In this document: one piece after another, positions 18,763 to 26,673 of the stretch
How positions within the stretch are numbered: position 1 is the first letter of the stretch
Layout of the letters: the number at the start of each line of letters is the position of its first letter
Assembly: GCF_020866965.1 (NCBI RefSeq)
Contig: NZ_JAJATX010000005.1
Location: 88,756 to 152,755, forward strand
Direction of reading: 5' to 3'
DNA length: 64,000 nt
Origin: Microvirga roseola
GTDB lineage: Bacteria > Pseudomonadota > Alphaproteobacteria > Rhizobiales > Beijerinckiaceae
Made by a program: the position numbers and the translations under genes
The notes under the pieces: model-generated
What the model saw: the letters and a program-made list of their open reading frames with translations, nothing else
Database searches by the model: none
What the model was told of the DNA's origin: nothing

Positions 18763-19419
18763 CTACTTGGTGATGCGGCACTTGGGCGGATCGAATTCGA
18801 GCGGCGTCTTGCCGAGTTCCGCAAAGAAGTCGTCGAAGGCTGTCCTGACCCCGTCCCAGTAGGGATAGTCGTCGCCGATGAGAATGCCGCCGGGGCGGAT
18901 CATGGGCCACCATTCCGAGAGATCGGAGACGACGGCGTTGTAGTCATGCCCGCCGTCGATGTGAACGATATCCGGCTCCACGCCGAAATGCCGGAGGACA
19001 TTGGCGGCATTGGTGGAGTCCAACGGCAGAGGCAGCACATAATCCTGCAGACCGGCCTCGACCACATTCGTGGCGAAGGTGCGGTAGAGCGCAGGATACC
19101 CGTTGACGAGGTTAAGGTGCTCGAACCACTCGTCGGTGATCCAGTGGTCCCAGGCCCCGAGCCATGTATCGACTGCGATGACGACGCCATCCAGATCGAG
19201 CGCCTTCATCGCCGATGCCATCGTGATGGTGGAATTACCCTTCCAGACGCCGATTTCGACGACAATGGAAGGCTTCAGGCTCTCGATTGCTTCGGTGAGA
19301 TAGTGATGGGTCGAGCCCCAGCCCTGCCGGTCGGGCCGGTAGAGTCGCGCCGGGTAATCCCGGAGCGGGTCCTGACCGCGCCAAAGGCGTTGAACCAGTG
19401 CATCTCTGGCCTTGGTCAT
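18763..19419 (-). CDS. Class I SAM-dependent methyltransferase-like protein
   Basis: 218 residues. The motif I-like segment SIVVEIGVWKGNST is near residue 50, an acidic strand VVIAVDTWLG near 80, and PDIVHIDGGHDYNAVVSDLSEWWP near 150 matches the Methyltransf_24/CmcI-like group in which His/Asp residues bind a metal. Likely an O-methyltransferase acting on a sugar or small molecule; the substrate is not evident. It precedes the Mfd-like gene on the same strand by 84 bp; no functional link is apparent. Confidence 0.78.
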   Translation of the reverse strand: MTKARDALVQRLWRGQDPLRDYPARLYRPDRQGWGSTHHYLTEAIESLKPSIVVEIGVWKGNSTITMASAMKALDLDGVVIAVDTWLGAWDHWITDEWFEHLNLVNGYPALYRTFATNVVEAGLQDYVLPLPLDSTNAANVLRHFGVEPDIVHIDGGHDYNAVVSDLSEWWPMIRPGGILIGDDYPYWDGVRTAFDDFFAELGKTPLEFDPPKCRITK

Positions 19420-19504
19420 TCCGTGCGCCTCCCCTTCGGTCCCGATATCGCCTCAGGTTCAACGCCAAGCTACGGCTTTCGCTCCGTCCGACCGCACCGG
19501 GTCT

Positions 19505-19879
19505 TCAGAGGCTTTTCCGCCTCAGCAACATGCCCGTTCGCGGAACGGGAATGGAGGCCCGGCGCAATGCAAGCACTGCATCCTGGAAGAGATCGACGGC
19601 GGAGATGGCCTGCGCACGCGCAAGGGCGATCGACGCAGGATCGCGTTCGGAAAAGCGATTCGCCACGCGAACGAGAAAGCCGCACCGTTCCTCGACGATG
19701 CGCCTGGTCTCGTCGAGACGCGGATGGGGTATGAGCGCCGGCGTCAGGCGATCGCAGATCCGCAGCACATCGCGTACGAGATCCTCGTGCGGATACAACC
19801 CGTTGTAGTGACGGATCATTTCGCGCGCGCCATCGAGCGCCTGCCGGGTTTCCTGCCGCAAAACCTTGTTGATGTTCAT
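19505..19879 (-). CDS. Conserved-looking helical protein of unknown function
   Basis: 124 residues, mostly helical, without signal peptide or membrane segment. Notable stretches are REMIRHYNGLYPHEDLVRDVLRICDRL and RRIVEERCGFLVRVANRF. GC-rich third positions support it as coding. It lies 85 bp upstream of the methyltransferase-like gene on the same strand. No family is recognised. Confidence 0.6.
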   Translation of the reverse strand: MNINKVLRQETRQALDGAREMIRHYNGLYPHEDLVRDVLRICDRLTPALIPHPRLDETRRIVEERCGFLVRVANRFSERDPASIALARAQAISAVDLFQDAVLALRRASIPVPRTGMLLRRKSL

Positions 19880-19969
19880 CGCGTCATTTCGAGAGAAACG
19901 AAAACCACATGCCCGCCTCTGGCAGGCGATCTCGCCTAAGGAGCTGCGGCAAGGAAAAGAAGCGGGGCG

Positions 19970-20167
19970 CTAGCCCTGACTTTCGACCTGGAGCGCCACG
20001 GGCTCAGGCAAGCGGAACACGGGCTCGGTGCTATGCTCCGACACGGTCACTGGCGACAGCCAGAGTCTCTGCAGGATAGGTCCTGCAACGATGCTCGCAA
20101 TAAACGCAAACGCAGCGACAATCAGTCCGAGTCGCCCGTAAAGGGCCACGAGATCCTTGCGCGCCAT
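19970..20167 (-). CDS. Small single-pass membrane protein
   Basis: 65 residues from ATG 20167; the frame is open further upstream but that part lacks coding character. One membrane helix, LGLIVAAFAFIASIVAGPIL, spans about residues 13-32, followed by a polar tail containing SEHSTEPVFRLPEPVALQVE. Function unknown. Confidence 0.55.
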   Translation of the reverse strand: MARKDLVALYGRLGLIVAAFAFIASIVAGPILQRLWLSPVTVSEHSTEPVFRLPEPVALQVESQG

Positions 20168-20511
20168 CAGCGTGTCCTCACATTGCTTCGCTTGGACGAA
20201 TCTTAGAGAGCAATTCCCGGTCCGCCAAGAGTCCGAGGCACCGGAACTCCGGGACGGATCGCGAGAAAGCATTAAGAAAGGGGTTGAAAGCCTGGAAAAG
20301 CCGCATCTTTTCCGACCGGCTCGCGGGCAAAAAAATTCTGGGAGGCGTCATCCACTCGCCTCCTGTTGATAATATTTCATCCGCAATGCGAAAGCCCTTT
20401 CGATTGCCCGTCCTGGTTACCTCCTGAGGTGAATTGCCTGCCACGGAGATTCACCGTTGCGTTCCTTTGCAGGCCGATGGTCCGCCGCACTTTCCTGTAT
20501 CGGAGGGAGGC

Positions 20512-20562
20512 ATGATCGAGATTGCAATGGCGGCTCTTGCAGCTTTTCCGGAGCCGGCATGA
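20512..20562 (+). CDS. Putative 16-residue leader peptide
   Basis: A short frame (MIEIAMAALAAFPEPA) has the strong SD GGAGGGAGG directly upstream at 20502-20510. Its TGA overlaps the ATG of the next gene (ATGA), a geometry typical of translational coupling. The next gene has only a weak SD of its own, so the leader could deliver ribosomes to it. Expression is unproven. Confidence 0.4.
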   Translation: MIEIAMAALAAFPEPA

Positions 20563-21092
20563 AACAGGCAGGACGCGAGGCGCTCGTGACGGCAGCCTTC
20601 GCAATCGCGATGGGTGGGGAAGGATCCGCTTCTCCTGCGCCCTTCCGCAAATCGCCACGGGAGTTCGACGCCCTTGCGAACAAGGCTTTGAAGCAAGTCG
20701 ATTCGGATCTCCGCTTCAAACTCGAGGCTTGCAGCGGAAGCGACAGCCTGGAATGCCGTTTCTCGTCGGATCATGTTGCTGTTCTCGTGCAGGGACGCTC
20801 CAATCCGCCGCGTACCGGCAGAATTGTGCTCGAAGCGGATCTCCTGCAGGACCGCCCCGGTGCGGATGCGGTTGCGGCGATCACCGATACGGTTCTGTCT
20901 CTCGGTGCAACGGTGGTGAGCTTCGATCCTGGCCTTCCCGCGGAGAAACGCGTTGAACTCATTTCGGAGTTGACGAACGACGCGCTCGACAAAGGCCAAA
21001 GCGAAGCCTCCGGACAGGATGCGACATATGCGGCAACGTTCGACCGTCAGACCGATGGGCGGATCGCAATCACCGTGACGCCCAAGGAATGA
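20559..21092 (+). CDS. Exported-like protein of unknown function
   Basis: 177 residues from ATG 20559; upstream in-frame sequence lacks coding bias. The N terminus (ALVTAAFAIAMGGEGSASPAP) may be a weak signal peptide. The rest is a mixed alpha/beta domain with SDLRFKLEACSGSDSLECRFSSD (two Cys) and a C-terminal QTDGRIAITVTPKE strand. It precedes the FecR/cyclase pair by 101 bp and may belong to the same regulatory unit. No family is recognised. Confidence 0.6.
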   Translation: MKQAGREALVTAAFAIAMGGEGSASPAPFRKSPREFDALANKALKQVDSDLRFKLEACSGSDSLECRFSSDHVAVLVQGRSNPPRTGRIVLEADLLQDRPGADAVAAITDTVLSLGATVVSFDPGLPAEKRVELISELTNDALDKGQSEASGQDATYAATFDRQTDGRIAITVTPKE

Positions 21093-21193
21093 GCCTTTCA
21101 TCTGTCTCAGGATCATATCATACGGAATATCCTGCTTCCCTTGGCGAGCTGGGCTATCATGCGGAGCACCTGTCACGAACAGGGAGATATGTC

Positions 21194-21751
21194 ATGGGAT
21201 GGGCATTGGCGCGTTGCCCGGTCCGCATCGCAAGCCCGCAGGCCCTGGCGGCATTCGCCCTTCTTGGCTTCCTGCTGGCGGCGTTCGAAGCGGGAGCGCA
21301 GGCCCCGGCCTGTGTGCTGCAGCCAGCGGCCGGGGCTCCGGCGCGACAGATTCTGCATTGCCGCGATGGGCTGACGATCGAGGCCGAAGCCGGGGCCAAT
21401 TACACGCTTCTCGACAGCAGCGGGGACGGCAGCCCCGACTCCGCAACCTTGCGCAGCCGCGCGCTCCTGATCGATGTCCAGGACAGCGTCCGGCGAGGCG
21501 GCTTCCGCGTTCTCACGCCCCAGGCCATTGCGGCCGTGCGCGGCACGCAATGGGTGGTGGACGTGGCAGGCGGACGAAGCTCAGTCTTCGTGGTTACCGG
21601 CCGGGTCGTGGTCAGACGTCCCCCCGCCCGCACCGGCGTGCGTCTCGGCCCCGGTGAGGGCGTCGACGTCGAAGCCGGCACGGGTCCCCTGACGGTCAGG
21701 CGTTGGCCCGCTGCCCGCGCCAATGCCCTGCTGGCCCGCTTCGGGCGCTGA
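21194..21751 (+). CDS. FecR-domain periplasmic protein
   Basis: 185 residues, ATG 21194 with AGGGAG 7 nt upstream. A hydrophobic signal (ALAAFALLGFLLAAFEAGAQA) is followed by a Cys-containing strand region and a FecR core: GFRVLTPQAIAAVRGTQWVVDVAGGRSSVFVVTGRVVVRR, where ATVRGT-like and VxxG-V patterns are typical. The stop is 7 bp before the CHASE2-cyclase start, so the two are surely co-transcribed. Such FecR proteins are often coupled to CHASE2 cyclases and may be their periplasmic partner; here that is inference. Confidence 0.85.
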   Translation: MGWALARCPVRIASPQALAAFALLGFLLAAFEAGAQAPACVLQPAAGAPARQILHCRDGLTIEAEAGANYTLLDSSGDGSPDSATLRSRALLIDVQDSVRRGGFRVLTPQAIAAVRGTQWVVDVAGGRSSVFVVTGRVVVRRPPARTGVRLGPGEGVDVEAGTGPLTVRRWPAARANALLARFGR

Positions 21752-21758
21752 AGAACCA

Positions 21759-23633
21759 ATGCGCGGCAAGCGCCATTTCGCCACTCTCATCGCAGCCGGA
21801 CTTGCGGGTTTCTGGGGCGCGTCCCTCGCCTTTTCTCACTGGCGCGGCGGCATTTCCTTTCTCGACCGTATTGAAGGGACATTGACGGATCTGCGATTTC
21901 TGATCCAGGGCGAGCGGCCAGCGCCCGATACGGTGACGATCGTCGCCATCGACGACGAAACGGTGCAGGAGGCAGGCTCCTACCCGCTTCCTCGCATCAC
22001 CGTCGCAAAACTCCTCGACGGGATCGGACGACATAACCCCAAGGTCGTGGCCATAGACATTCTGTTTGTCGATGCCGGGCCACAGGACGGCGACGAGGCC
22101 CTCGCCCGCAGCCTCGAAAAGACGCCGAGCGTGCTCGCCGCAGCGGGCACTTTCGAGCGCGCCGTCCAGACCCTTTCCTTTTCGGATGGAAACGATCTCG
22201 CGAGCGTGCCGGTGGCGAAAGACCTGCTGGTCCCTGTATCTTCGCTTGGAATGCGCGCCGCCCTCGGCGTGGTCAATGTCACAACGGACCCCTCAGGCAC
22301 TCCGCGCCATATTCCCCTCCTGCTCCGCTCCGATGGGCAGCTGGTCCCCTCATTTCCCTTAAGGGCAGCCTCCGTCGCGATTGCGCAGGATCCCGTCCTC
22401 GACCGCGGCCTCATCATGCTCGGACCGGTTCGGATCGGCACCGATCTCGGCTACGCATTGCCTTTGCGCTTCTATGGTCCGCGCGGCGCCATCCGCACGA
22501 TCAGCGCAATCGAGGTCCTTCGCAACAGGCCGAACGCAGAGGACATTCGCGACAGGATCGTGGTGGTGGGCGGCATCGTCACGGGAGGCGGCGACGTCTT
22601 TCCGACGCCCTTCGATCCCGTCCTGCCGGGAGTGGAGGTCATGGCCACTGCGATTGCGCATCTAACGACAGGCGACGGGCTGATCCGCGACCGGCGCGTG
22701 CGGATGGCCGACGCCGCTGTGGCCGTTCTGCTGCCGATCCTCCTTGTGCTGCTGCTCGCCTGGCACCGCAGTTCCCTGGGTTTTGCGCTCATCGGCACCG
22801 TCGCCTTGCTCTGGATTGGCGCGACGGCCATAGCCTTCTCGCATGGCATCTGGCTGAGTGCCACGCTTCCCCTGGCTGCAGCAGCGCCGCCGGCCACCCT
22901 CTTTGGCGCGGCTCGCCTCTGGCTCGACCGACGGCGAGCGGAGAAGTTCGCAGCGGAGAGTTCCACCCTCAGGCAGTTCCAGCCGCCGCGACTGGCCGCG
23001 CGGCTGGCGCAGGATCCAGGCTTCCTCACGCAACCGGTCAGACAGAAGGCTGCCCTGGTTTTCATTGATCTTTCCGGCTTCACGGGTCTGAGCGAAGACC
23101 TGAGCCCGGATGAGACGCGGGAGATCGTCAAGGGTTTTCACGCGCTCGTCGATGACGAGGCCGTGCTCCACCACGACCCTGTCGTCAGCTTCATGGGCGA
23201 CGGCGCAATGCTGATCTTCGGCCTGCCCGAGCCCGGCCCGGAAGATGCCTGCCATGCCGTGGAGGCCTGCGTCGGGCTCTGCTCGCGCATGCAAGCCTGG
23301 CTGGCTTCATTGCCGGAGCACCTCTCGTCGCGCATCGGGTTCAAGATCGGGGCGCATTACGGCGTCATCGTCGCATCGCGCCTGGGCGGCGGCAGCCATC
23401 AGCATATCACTGCCATCGGCGACACGGTGAACGTGGCAAGCCGGTTGATGGAAGTGGCGGCGGCCCACCATGCCCATGTCGCCCTCACGGACGAGCTATA
23501 TGAGGCCGCCGGAGCAGCCTGCTCCGTCTTCGATTCCGGCGTGCTCGACGGAACCATTCAGACTTCGATCCGCGGGCGCGTCGGTGCGCTGCCGGTCTGG
23601 CTCTGGCAGGCACGGTGCAACGGAAAGCATTGA
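21759..23633 (+). CDS. CHASE2-domain class III adenylate/guanylate cyclase
   Basis: 624 residues from ATG 21759. An N-terminal membrane helix (~residues 8-25) is followed by an extracytoplasmic CHASE2 sensor (~30-320; DTVTIVAIDDETVQEAGSYP, VVAIDILFVD), three closely spaced membrane helices (~325-395) and a class III cyclase domain (~425-600). The catalytic set looks intact: two metal Asp in VFIDLSGFT and FMGDGAM, and the transition-state pair in AIGDTVNVASRLMEV. It should make cAMP or cGMP in response to a periplasmic signal, probably linked to the FecR protein encoded just upstream. Confidence 0.92.
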   Translation: MRGKRHFATLIAAGLAGFWGASLAFSHWRGGISFLDRIEGTLTDLRFLIQGERPAPDTVTIVAIDDETVQEAGSYPLPRITVAKLLDGIGRHNPKVVAIDILFVDAGPQDGDEALARSLEKTPSVLAAAGTFERAVQTLSFSDGNDLASVPVAKDLLVPVSSLGMRAALGVVNVTTDPSGTPRHIPLLLRSDGQLVPSFPLRAASVAIAQDPVLDRGLIMLGPVRIGTDLGYALPLRFYGPRGAIRTISAIEVLRNRPNAEDIRDRIVVVGGIVTGGGDVFPTPFDPVLPGVEVMATAIAHLTTGDGLIRDRRVRMADAAVAVLLPILLVLLLAWHRSSLGFALIGTVALLWIGATAIAFSHGIWLSATLPLAAAAPPATLFGAARLWLDRRRAEKFAAESSTLRQFQPPRLAARLAQDPGFLTQPVRQKAALVFIDLSGFTGLSEDLSPDETREIVKGFHALVDDEAVLHHDPVVSFMGDGAMLIFGLPEPGPEDACHAVEACVGLCSRMQAWLASLPEHLSSRIGFKIGAHYGVIVASRLGGGSHQHITAIGDTVNVASRLMEVAAAHHAHVALTDELYEAAGAACSVFDSGVLDGTIQTSIRGRVGALPVWLWQARCNGKH

Positions 23634-23760
23634 CCACCTGCTCTCACAGCGAACAACAGCCAACATTTTAACCTTGGCAATATTCCAGTTATATTTATCA
23701 ACCACAGCGATAGTCCCGCAAGCAAGCATTCCTACTTAAAGTAGTTTTTAGTCCAATTCG

Positions 23761-23785
23761 GGAACGATATTCCTAAAGCAACGTC
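23761..23785 (+). promoter_or_regulatory. Near-match to the EcfG promoter motif
   Basis: GGAAC, a 16-bp spacer, then CGTC, one base away from the CGTT consensus. It lies 64 bp upstream of the Gly/His-rich protein gene in an unusually AT-rich 215-bp gap. Weakest of the EcfG-like sites in the window. Confidence 0.35.
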
Positions 23786-23848
23786 ATTCTACAAAGCCGT
23801 TCGCTCATTCGCGGATAATCATCATATCTTCAACTATGTAGGTGAACC

Positions 23849-24814
23849 ATGAAGCGTTCGCACGCTATCGCTTTGTCTTGCACCGGTCTGTTCCTGACAT
23901 CTTCCTCATCTTTGTATGCAGCCGATCTGGCGGCGAATTGGCGGAGGCCAGTTCAACAATGCGTGCCGGCGGTTCCCAATCCGTCAGCCTATGGCGATTG
24001 CCGCGTTCGCATCATCCGGGGCGAGGAGACCTGCAGCTGCGCGCTCGTCCCGCAGGCGCATCCTGGACTCGGGCCCGACGTGACCGCCACCGGCTCGGTG
24101 AATGTCGCCCCCGCTCCCTTGGGCCGCCTTGGACCCGTCGGCGCTCCGCCGGCCGTCCGCTTCTCGGATAGCCACTACATGTACAACGATGGCTGGGTGA
24201 ACCCCGCAACCGGATTGCCCGGCCGTCAGGCTGGAGGCTCGGGAGGAGGCACTGTCGCTGACAGCCGAGGCGATGGCGGCGACAACGGTGGCGGCGGCGC
24301 AGGCGGCGGAGGCGCAGGCGTCGGAAATGCCGGCGGAGGCGGTAGCGGCGGAGGGAACTCCGGCGGCGGAGGCTCTGGCGGAGGAAGCGGCGGCAGTTCC
24401 GGAGGGGGCGGGAACACCGGGGGTGGCAATTCCGGAGGGAACTCGAACGGAGGCGACACCGGCGGGAACGACGGCGGCTCCGGAAATGATGGTGGCACCG
24501 GCGGAAACGGCGGAAACGGCGGCGACACCGGCAACGGCGGCGATAATGGTGGCGACACCGGGAACGGCGGCAATGATGGCGGCGATACCGGTAACGGTGG
24601 CGACAATGGAAACGGGGGAGATAACGGCGGCAATGACGGTGGCCATGGAGACGGCCACGGCGGTGGACACCACGGTGGCGGGCATGGCGGTGGACATCAT
24701 GGAGGTGGACACGGCGGCGGCCACCACGGGGGCGGTCATGGCGGCGGACACCACGGAGGCCATGACGGACACGGTGGTGGTCATGGCGGAGGAAAAGGCG
24801 GCAAGAACCGCTAA
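23849..24814 (+). CDS. Secreted glycine-rich protein with Asn/Asp and His repeat domains
   Basis: 321 residues. A Sec signal (SCTGLFLTSSSSLYA-A) precedes a ~110-residue unique region with four Cys (QQCVPAVPN, YGDCRVR, ETCSCALV). From about residue 130 the protein is low complexity: first GGGGSGGG-type, then GGDTGNGGD-type units, then at least four GGGHGGGHH-type units, ending HGGGKGGKNR. The His block could bind Ni, Zn or Cu; the Gly/Asn block resembles surface or extracellular matrix proteins. Both roles are inferences. The gene is monocistronic and ends at a clear terminator. Confidence 0.82.
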   Translation: MKRSHAIALSCTGLFLTSSSSLYAADLAANWRRPVQQCVPAVPNPSAYGDCRVRIIRGEETCSCALVPQAHPGLGPDVTATGSVNVAPAPLGRLGPVGAPPAVRFSDSHYMYNDGWVNPATGLPGRQAGGSGGGTVADSRGDGGDNGGGGAGGGGAGVGNAGGGGSGGGNSGGGGSGGGSGGSSGGGGNTGGGNSGGNSNGGDTGGNDGGSGNDGGTGGNGGNGGDTGNGGDNGGDTGNGGNDGGDTGNGGDNGNGGDNGGNDGGHGDGHGGGHHGGGHGGGHHGGGHGGGHHGGGHGGGHHGGHDGHGGGHGGGKGGKNR

Positions 24815-24834
24815 GACCACATAGTTGGCCCAAG

Positions 24835-24870
24835 GCTCCCGGCTGTCACGCAGCCGGGAGCACGTCGTTT
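24835..24870 (+). terminator. Intrinsic terminator of the glycine-rich protein gene
   Basis: An 11-bp perfect stem, GCTCCCGGCTG with CAGCCGGGAGC, has a 5-nt loop and is followed by ACGTCGTTTT. It lies 20 bp after the stop codon. Confidence 0.8.
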
Positions 24871-24889
24871 TCAGGTCAAGTGTGTCGCG

Positions 24890-24965
24890 TCACCACGCGC
24901 GCAGGGTCAGGCCCTGCACAATGATGGTGAAGATCACCACAGCACAGGTCGCAGCCAGTATTGAC
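24890..24965 (-). pseudogene. C-terminal remnant of a Na+/H+ antiporter-like gene
   Basis: On the minus strand a short in-frame tail reads SILAATCAVVIFTIIVQGLT and ends LRAW-stop. This is the shape of the last membrane helix of NhaP/CPA1-type antiporters. Two in-frame TAG codons sit immediately upstream and there is no room for the rest, as an SDR gene ends at 24976. Read as a deletion scar; the match is short, so only moderate confidence. Confidence 0.45.
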
Positions 24966-24975
24966 TACTAAGCCT

Positions 24976-25959
24976 TCAGCGGGACGATCGCATGCCGAGC
25001 ACTGCCGTGGTTCCGGCCACCAGGGTCGCGGCGGCAAGGGCGAAGCCGAGATAGCGCGAGCGCCCTGAACGTCCCCTCCTCCGACGCAGGCCTCCGCTGA
25101 CGCTGCGGCCTTGTGGAGATGAGCGCATCACGGTCCCTTCCGTCCTGGAGGCGGGCTCCGCATTCCTGAGATAGCGGCGCATCGCGACGCCCATCAGATG
25201 CTCGGTCGGGCCCGGCGCCAGGGCATAGGCGATCTGCGCAGCCCGGGCGGGCCAGCCAACCGCGGTCTCGTCTCTGGGATGAGCGACAAGGCCTATGAAG
25301 GTTTCCGCCACATCCTCCGGCGCATAGATCGTGCCCCCCGGCTCGAGGACGCGCCCGGAAACATTCGCGCCATGAGAGAAGCCAGGCGTGTCCACGATAG
25401 CGGGAAAAACGGCGCAGACATGGATCTCCGGATAGTCCTCGAGTTCCTGCCGGATGCTGGCGGTGAATCCGCGCAGGCCGAACTTGCTGGCCGTATAGGC
25501 CGCCGCGAAGGGCATCGGCGCCCACCCGCCCAGGGAGATGTTGTTGATGAGAGTACCGTGCCCCTGCCGCTGGAAAACCGGCAGCACGGCGGCTGTTCCG
25601 TACATGGTCCCGAGCAGATTGGTCTCGATCACGCGCCGATGCAGTTCGATCCGCGCCTGCGTGTAGGATCCGAAGACGCCGATGCCGGCATTGTTGATCC
25701 AGATGTCGATTCCACCGTAGGCGTCGATAGCGGCCCTCGCGAGCTGGGTGACGGCGTCCGCATCCGTGACATCGGTCGGAACAACGATGGCCTCTCCGCC
25801 GAACTGCTCGCACTCCTTCGCCACATCGCGCAACACATTCTCGCGGCGGGCAGCAAGAACGAGGTTGGCGCCGCGTTGGGCGAAGGCACGCGCCGCAGCG
25901 CGGCCGATGCCGCTCGATGCGCCGGTGATCACGACGACGGCTCCGGTGAGGTCAGGCAT
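24976..25959 (-). CDS. SDR-family oxidoreductase with a C-terminal membrane anchor
   Basis: 327 residues. The N-terminal ~250 residues are a classical SDR: TGASSGIG near residue 13, NNAGIGVFG near 90, catalytic Ser in NNISLGGW and YTASK (Tyr/Lys) near 155. An Arg-rich linker (GGLRRRRGRSGRSR) then leads into a single hydrophobic segment, YLGFALAAATLVAGTTAVLG, at the C terminus. This suggests an enzyme tethered to the inner membrane by its tail. Substrate unknown. A small membrane protein and a divergent EcfG-like promoter lie upstream. Confidence 0.88.
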   Translation of the reverse strand: MPDLTGAVVVITGASSGIGRAAARAFAQRGANLVLAARRENVLRDVAKECEQFGGEAIVVPTDVTDADAVTQLARAAIDAYGGIDIWINNAGIGVFGSYTQARIELHRRVIETNLLGTMYGTAAVLPVFQRQGHGTLINNISLGGWAPMPFAAAYTASKFGLRGFTASIRQELEDYPEIHVCAVFPAIVDTPGFSHGANVSGRVLEPGGTIYAPEDVAETFIGLVAHPRDETAVGWPARAAQIAYALAPGPTEHLMGVAMRRYLRNAEPASRTEGTVMRSSPQGRSVSGGLRRRRGRSGRSRYLGFALAAATLVAGTTAVLGMRSSR

Positions 25960-26092
25960 AGGGGCGTCTCCTGAGGCTGGGACTGACAGTCGGGCACTCG
26001 GTACAAACCCGGCACTCCCGACATCTATTCCTGCACCAGATCAATGCTTCAGACGTGATGGGGAGAGTTTCGCGCCGAGATCATGGGCGAGA

Positions 26093-26179
26093 TCATGGGA
26101 AAGCGGTCGGCGATATGATCAGCAGCAGAATGATCGCTGCAATCGCCGCCGCCAGCATGATCCAGACCCGCGTGCTCAT
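26093..26179 (-). CDS. Putative 28-residue membrane peptide
   Basis: ATG 26179 has GGAAGTGGAG shortly upstream. The product (beginning MSTRVWIMLA) is almost entirely one membrane helix with IILLLIISP near its end. It is the first cistron downstream of the minus-strand EcfG-like promoter at 26242-26266 and lies 133 bp upstream of the SDR. Small single-helix proteins are common in alphaproteobacterial stress regulons; the coding assignment is tentative. Confidence 0.45.
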   Translation of the reverse strand: MSTRVWIMLAAAIAAIILLLIISPTAFP

Positions 26180-26239
26180 CCCGTTCTCCACTTCCGTTGG
26201 CCAGCGCGGCAGCACCCGCCGGGCGCCTGCCTCTCAGGC

Positions 26240-26266
26240 GGAACAGTTTGGCCGTGCTCGTGTTCC
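26240..26266. promoter_or_regulatory. Overlapping divergent EcfG-like promoters
   Basis: On the plus strand GGAAC (26240-26244), 16 bp, TGTT (26261-26264). On the minus strand GGAAC (26266-26262), 16 bp, TGTT (26245-26242). The -35 of each strand overlaps the -10 of the other. Plus-strand transcription would read the DUF3309-like gene at 26301, minus-strand transcription the 28-residue ORF and the SDR. Confidence 0.6.
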
Positions 26267-26300
26267 CATCGGCAGGATCGTCCTGCCAAGGAGTACTGTA

Positions 26301-26456
26301 TTGCTGCCCTATAGTGCCATTCTCATCGGCGTCGTCGTGTTCTTCATTATCGCGACAGTGCCCGTCTGGCCGTACAGCCGGACGTGGGGGCTCTGGCCCA
26401 GCGGCGCACTCGGTCTCCTCCTCGTCATCCTCGTCGGCCTGCTCGTCTTGGGGTGA
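26301..26456 (+). CDS. DUF3309-like small membrane protein
   Basis: 51 residues. TTG 26301 is chosen as start because AAGGAG lies 6 bp upstream at 26289-26294; the longer in-frame extension has no coding features. The sequence begins LPYSAILIGVVVFFIIATVP, continues VWPYSRTWGLWPSG and ends in a second helix LLLVILVGLLVLG. The WPYSRxWGxxPSG centre flanked by two helices is typical of DUF3309 proteins, which are frequent in rhizobia and of unknown function. It is directly downstream of an EcfG-like promoter. Confidence 0.8.
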   Translation: MLPYSAILIGVVVFFIIATVPVWPYSRTWGLWPSGALGLLLVILVGLLVLG

Positions 26457-26673
26457 TCCGCCTCGCCCGTCGGCGAATTCTCCTGCCCTGCCCCCGCCGA
26501 ACCTGAACTTGGTACCCCAGCGAACGATGGCGGCGCAGACCTCGCACTGCGGCGCAAAACCGGCGATCCGCCGGGCCTGGATGCTGGAACTCCACAAGCT
26601 CCGTCAGGCTTGAGCTTTTGTTGATGCTTTAAGAGCGAGAGCGCCGCAGGCGCCGGAGATCAATGAAGCTGCC

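Noticed and set aside
20451..21176. A 241-residue minus-strand frame opposite the exported-like protein
   Set aside because: Plus-strand codon bias and the coupled upstream leader favour the plus strand; the minus product is Arg/Cys-rich without structure.
21194..23633. FecR/CHASE2 cyclase considered as a Pycsar-type anti-phage system
   Set aside because: Pycsar cyclases are soluble and sit beside a cyclic-nucleotide-activated effector; this cyclase has a CHASE2 sensor and no effector gene adjoins it.
24634..24762. Regular DNA repeats considered as a CRISPR array
   Set aside because: The repeat is in frame, contiguous without unique spacers, and encodes GGGHGGGHH-type units.
23984..24833. 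Minus-strand frames of Ala/Val- or Arg/His-rich composition opposite the glycine-rich gene
   Set aside because: They are the reverse complement of GGN-type repeats; the plus-strand frame has a signal peptide and terminator.
26049..26597. A 182-residue minus-strand frame over the small membrane-protein genes
   Set aside because: Acidic low-complexity antisense product; the DUF3309-like gene on the opposite strand has an SD and family pattern.
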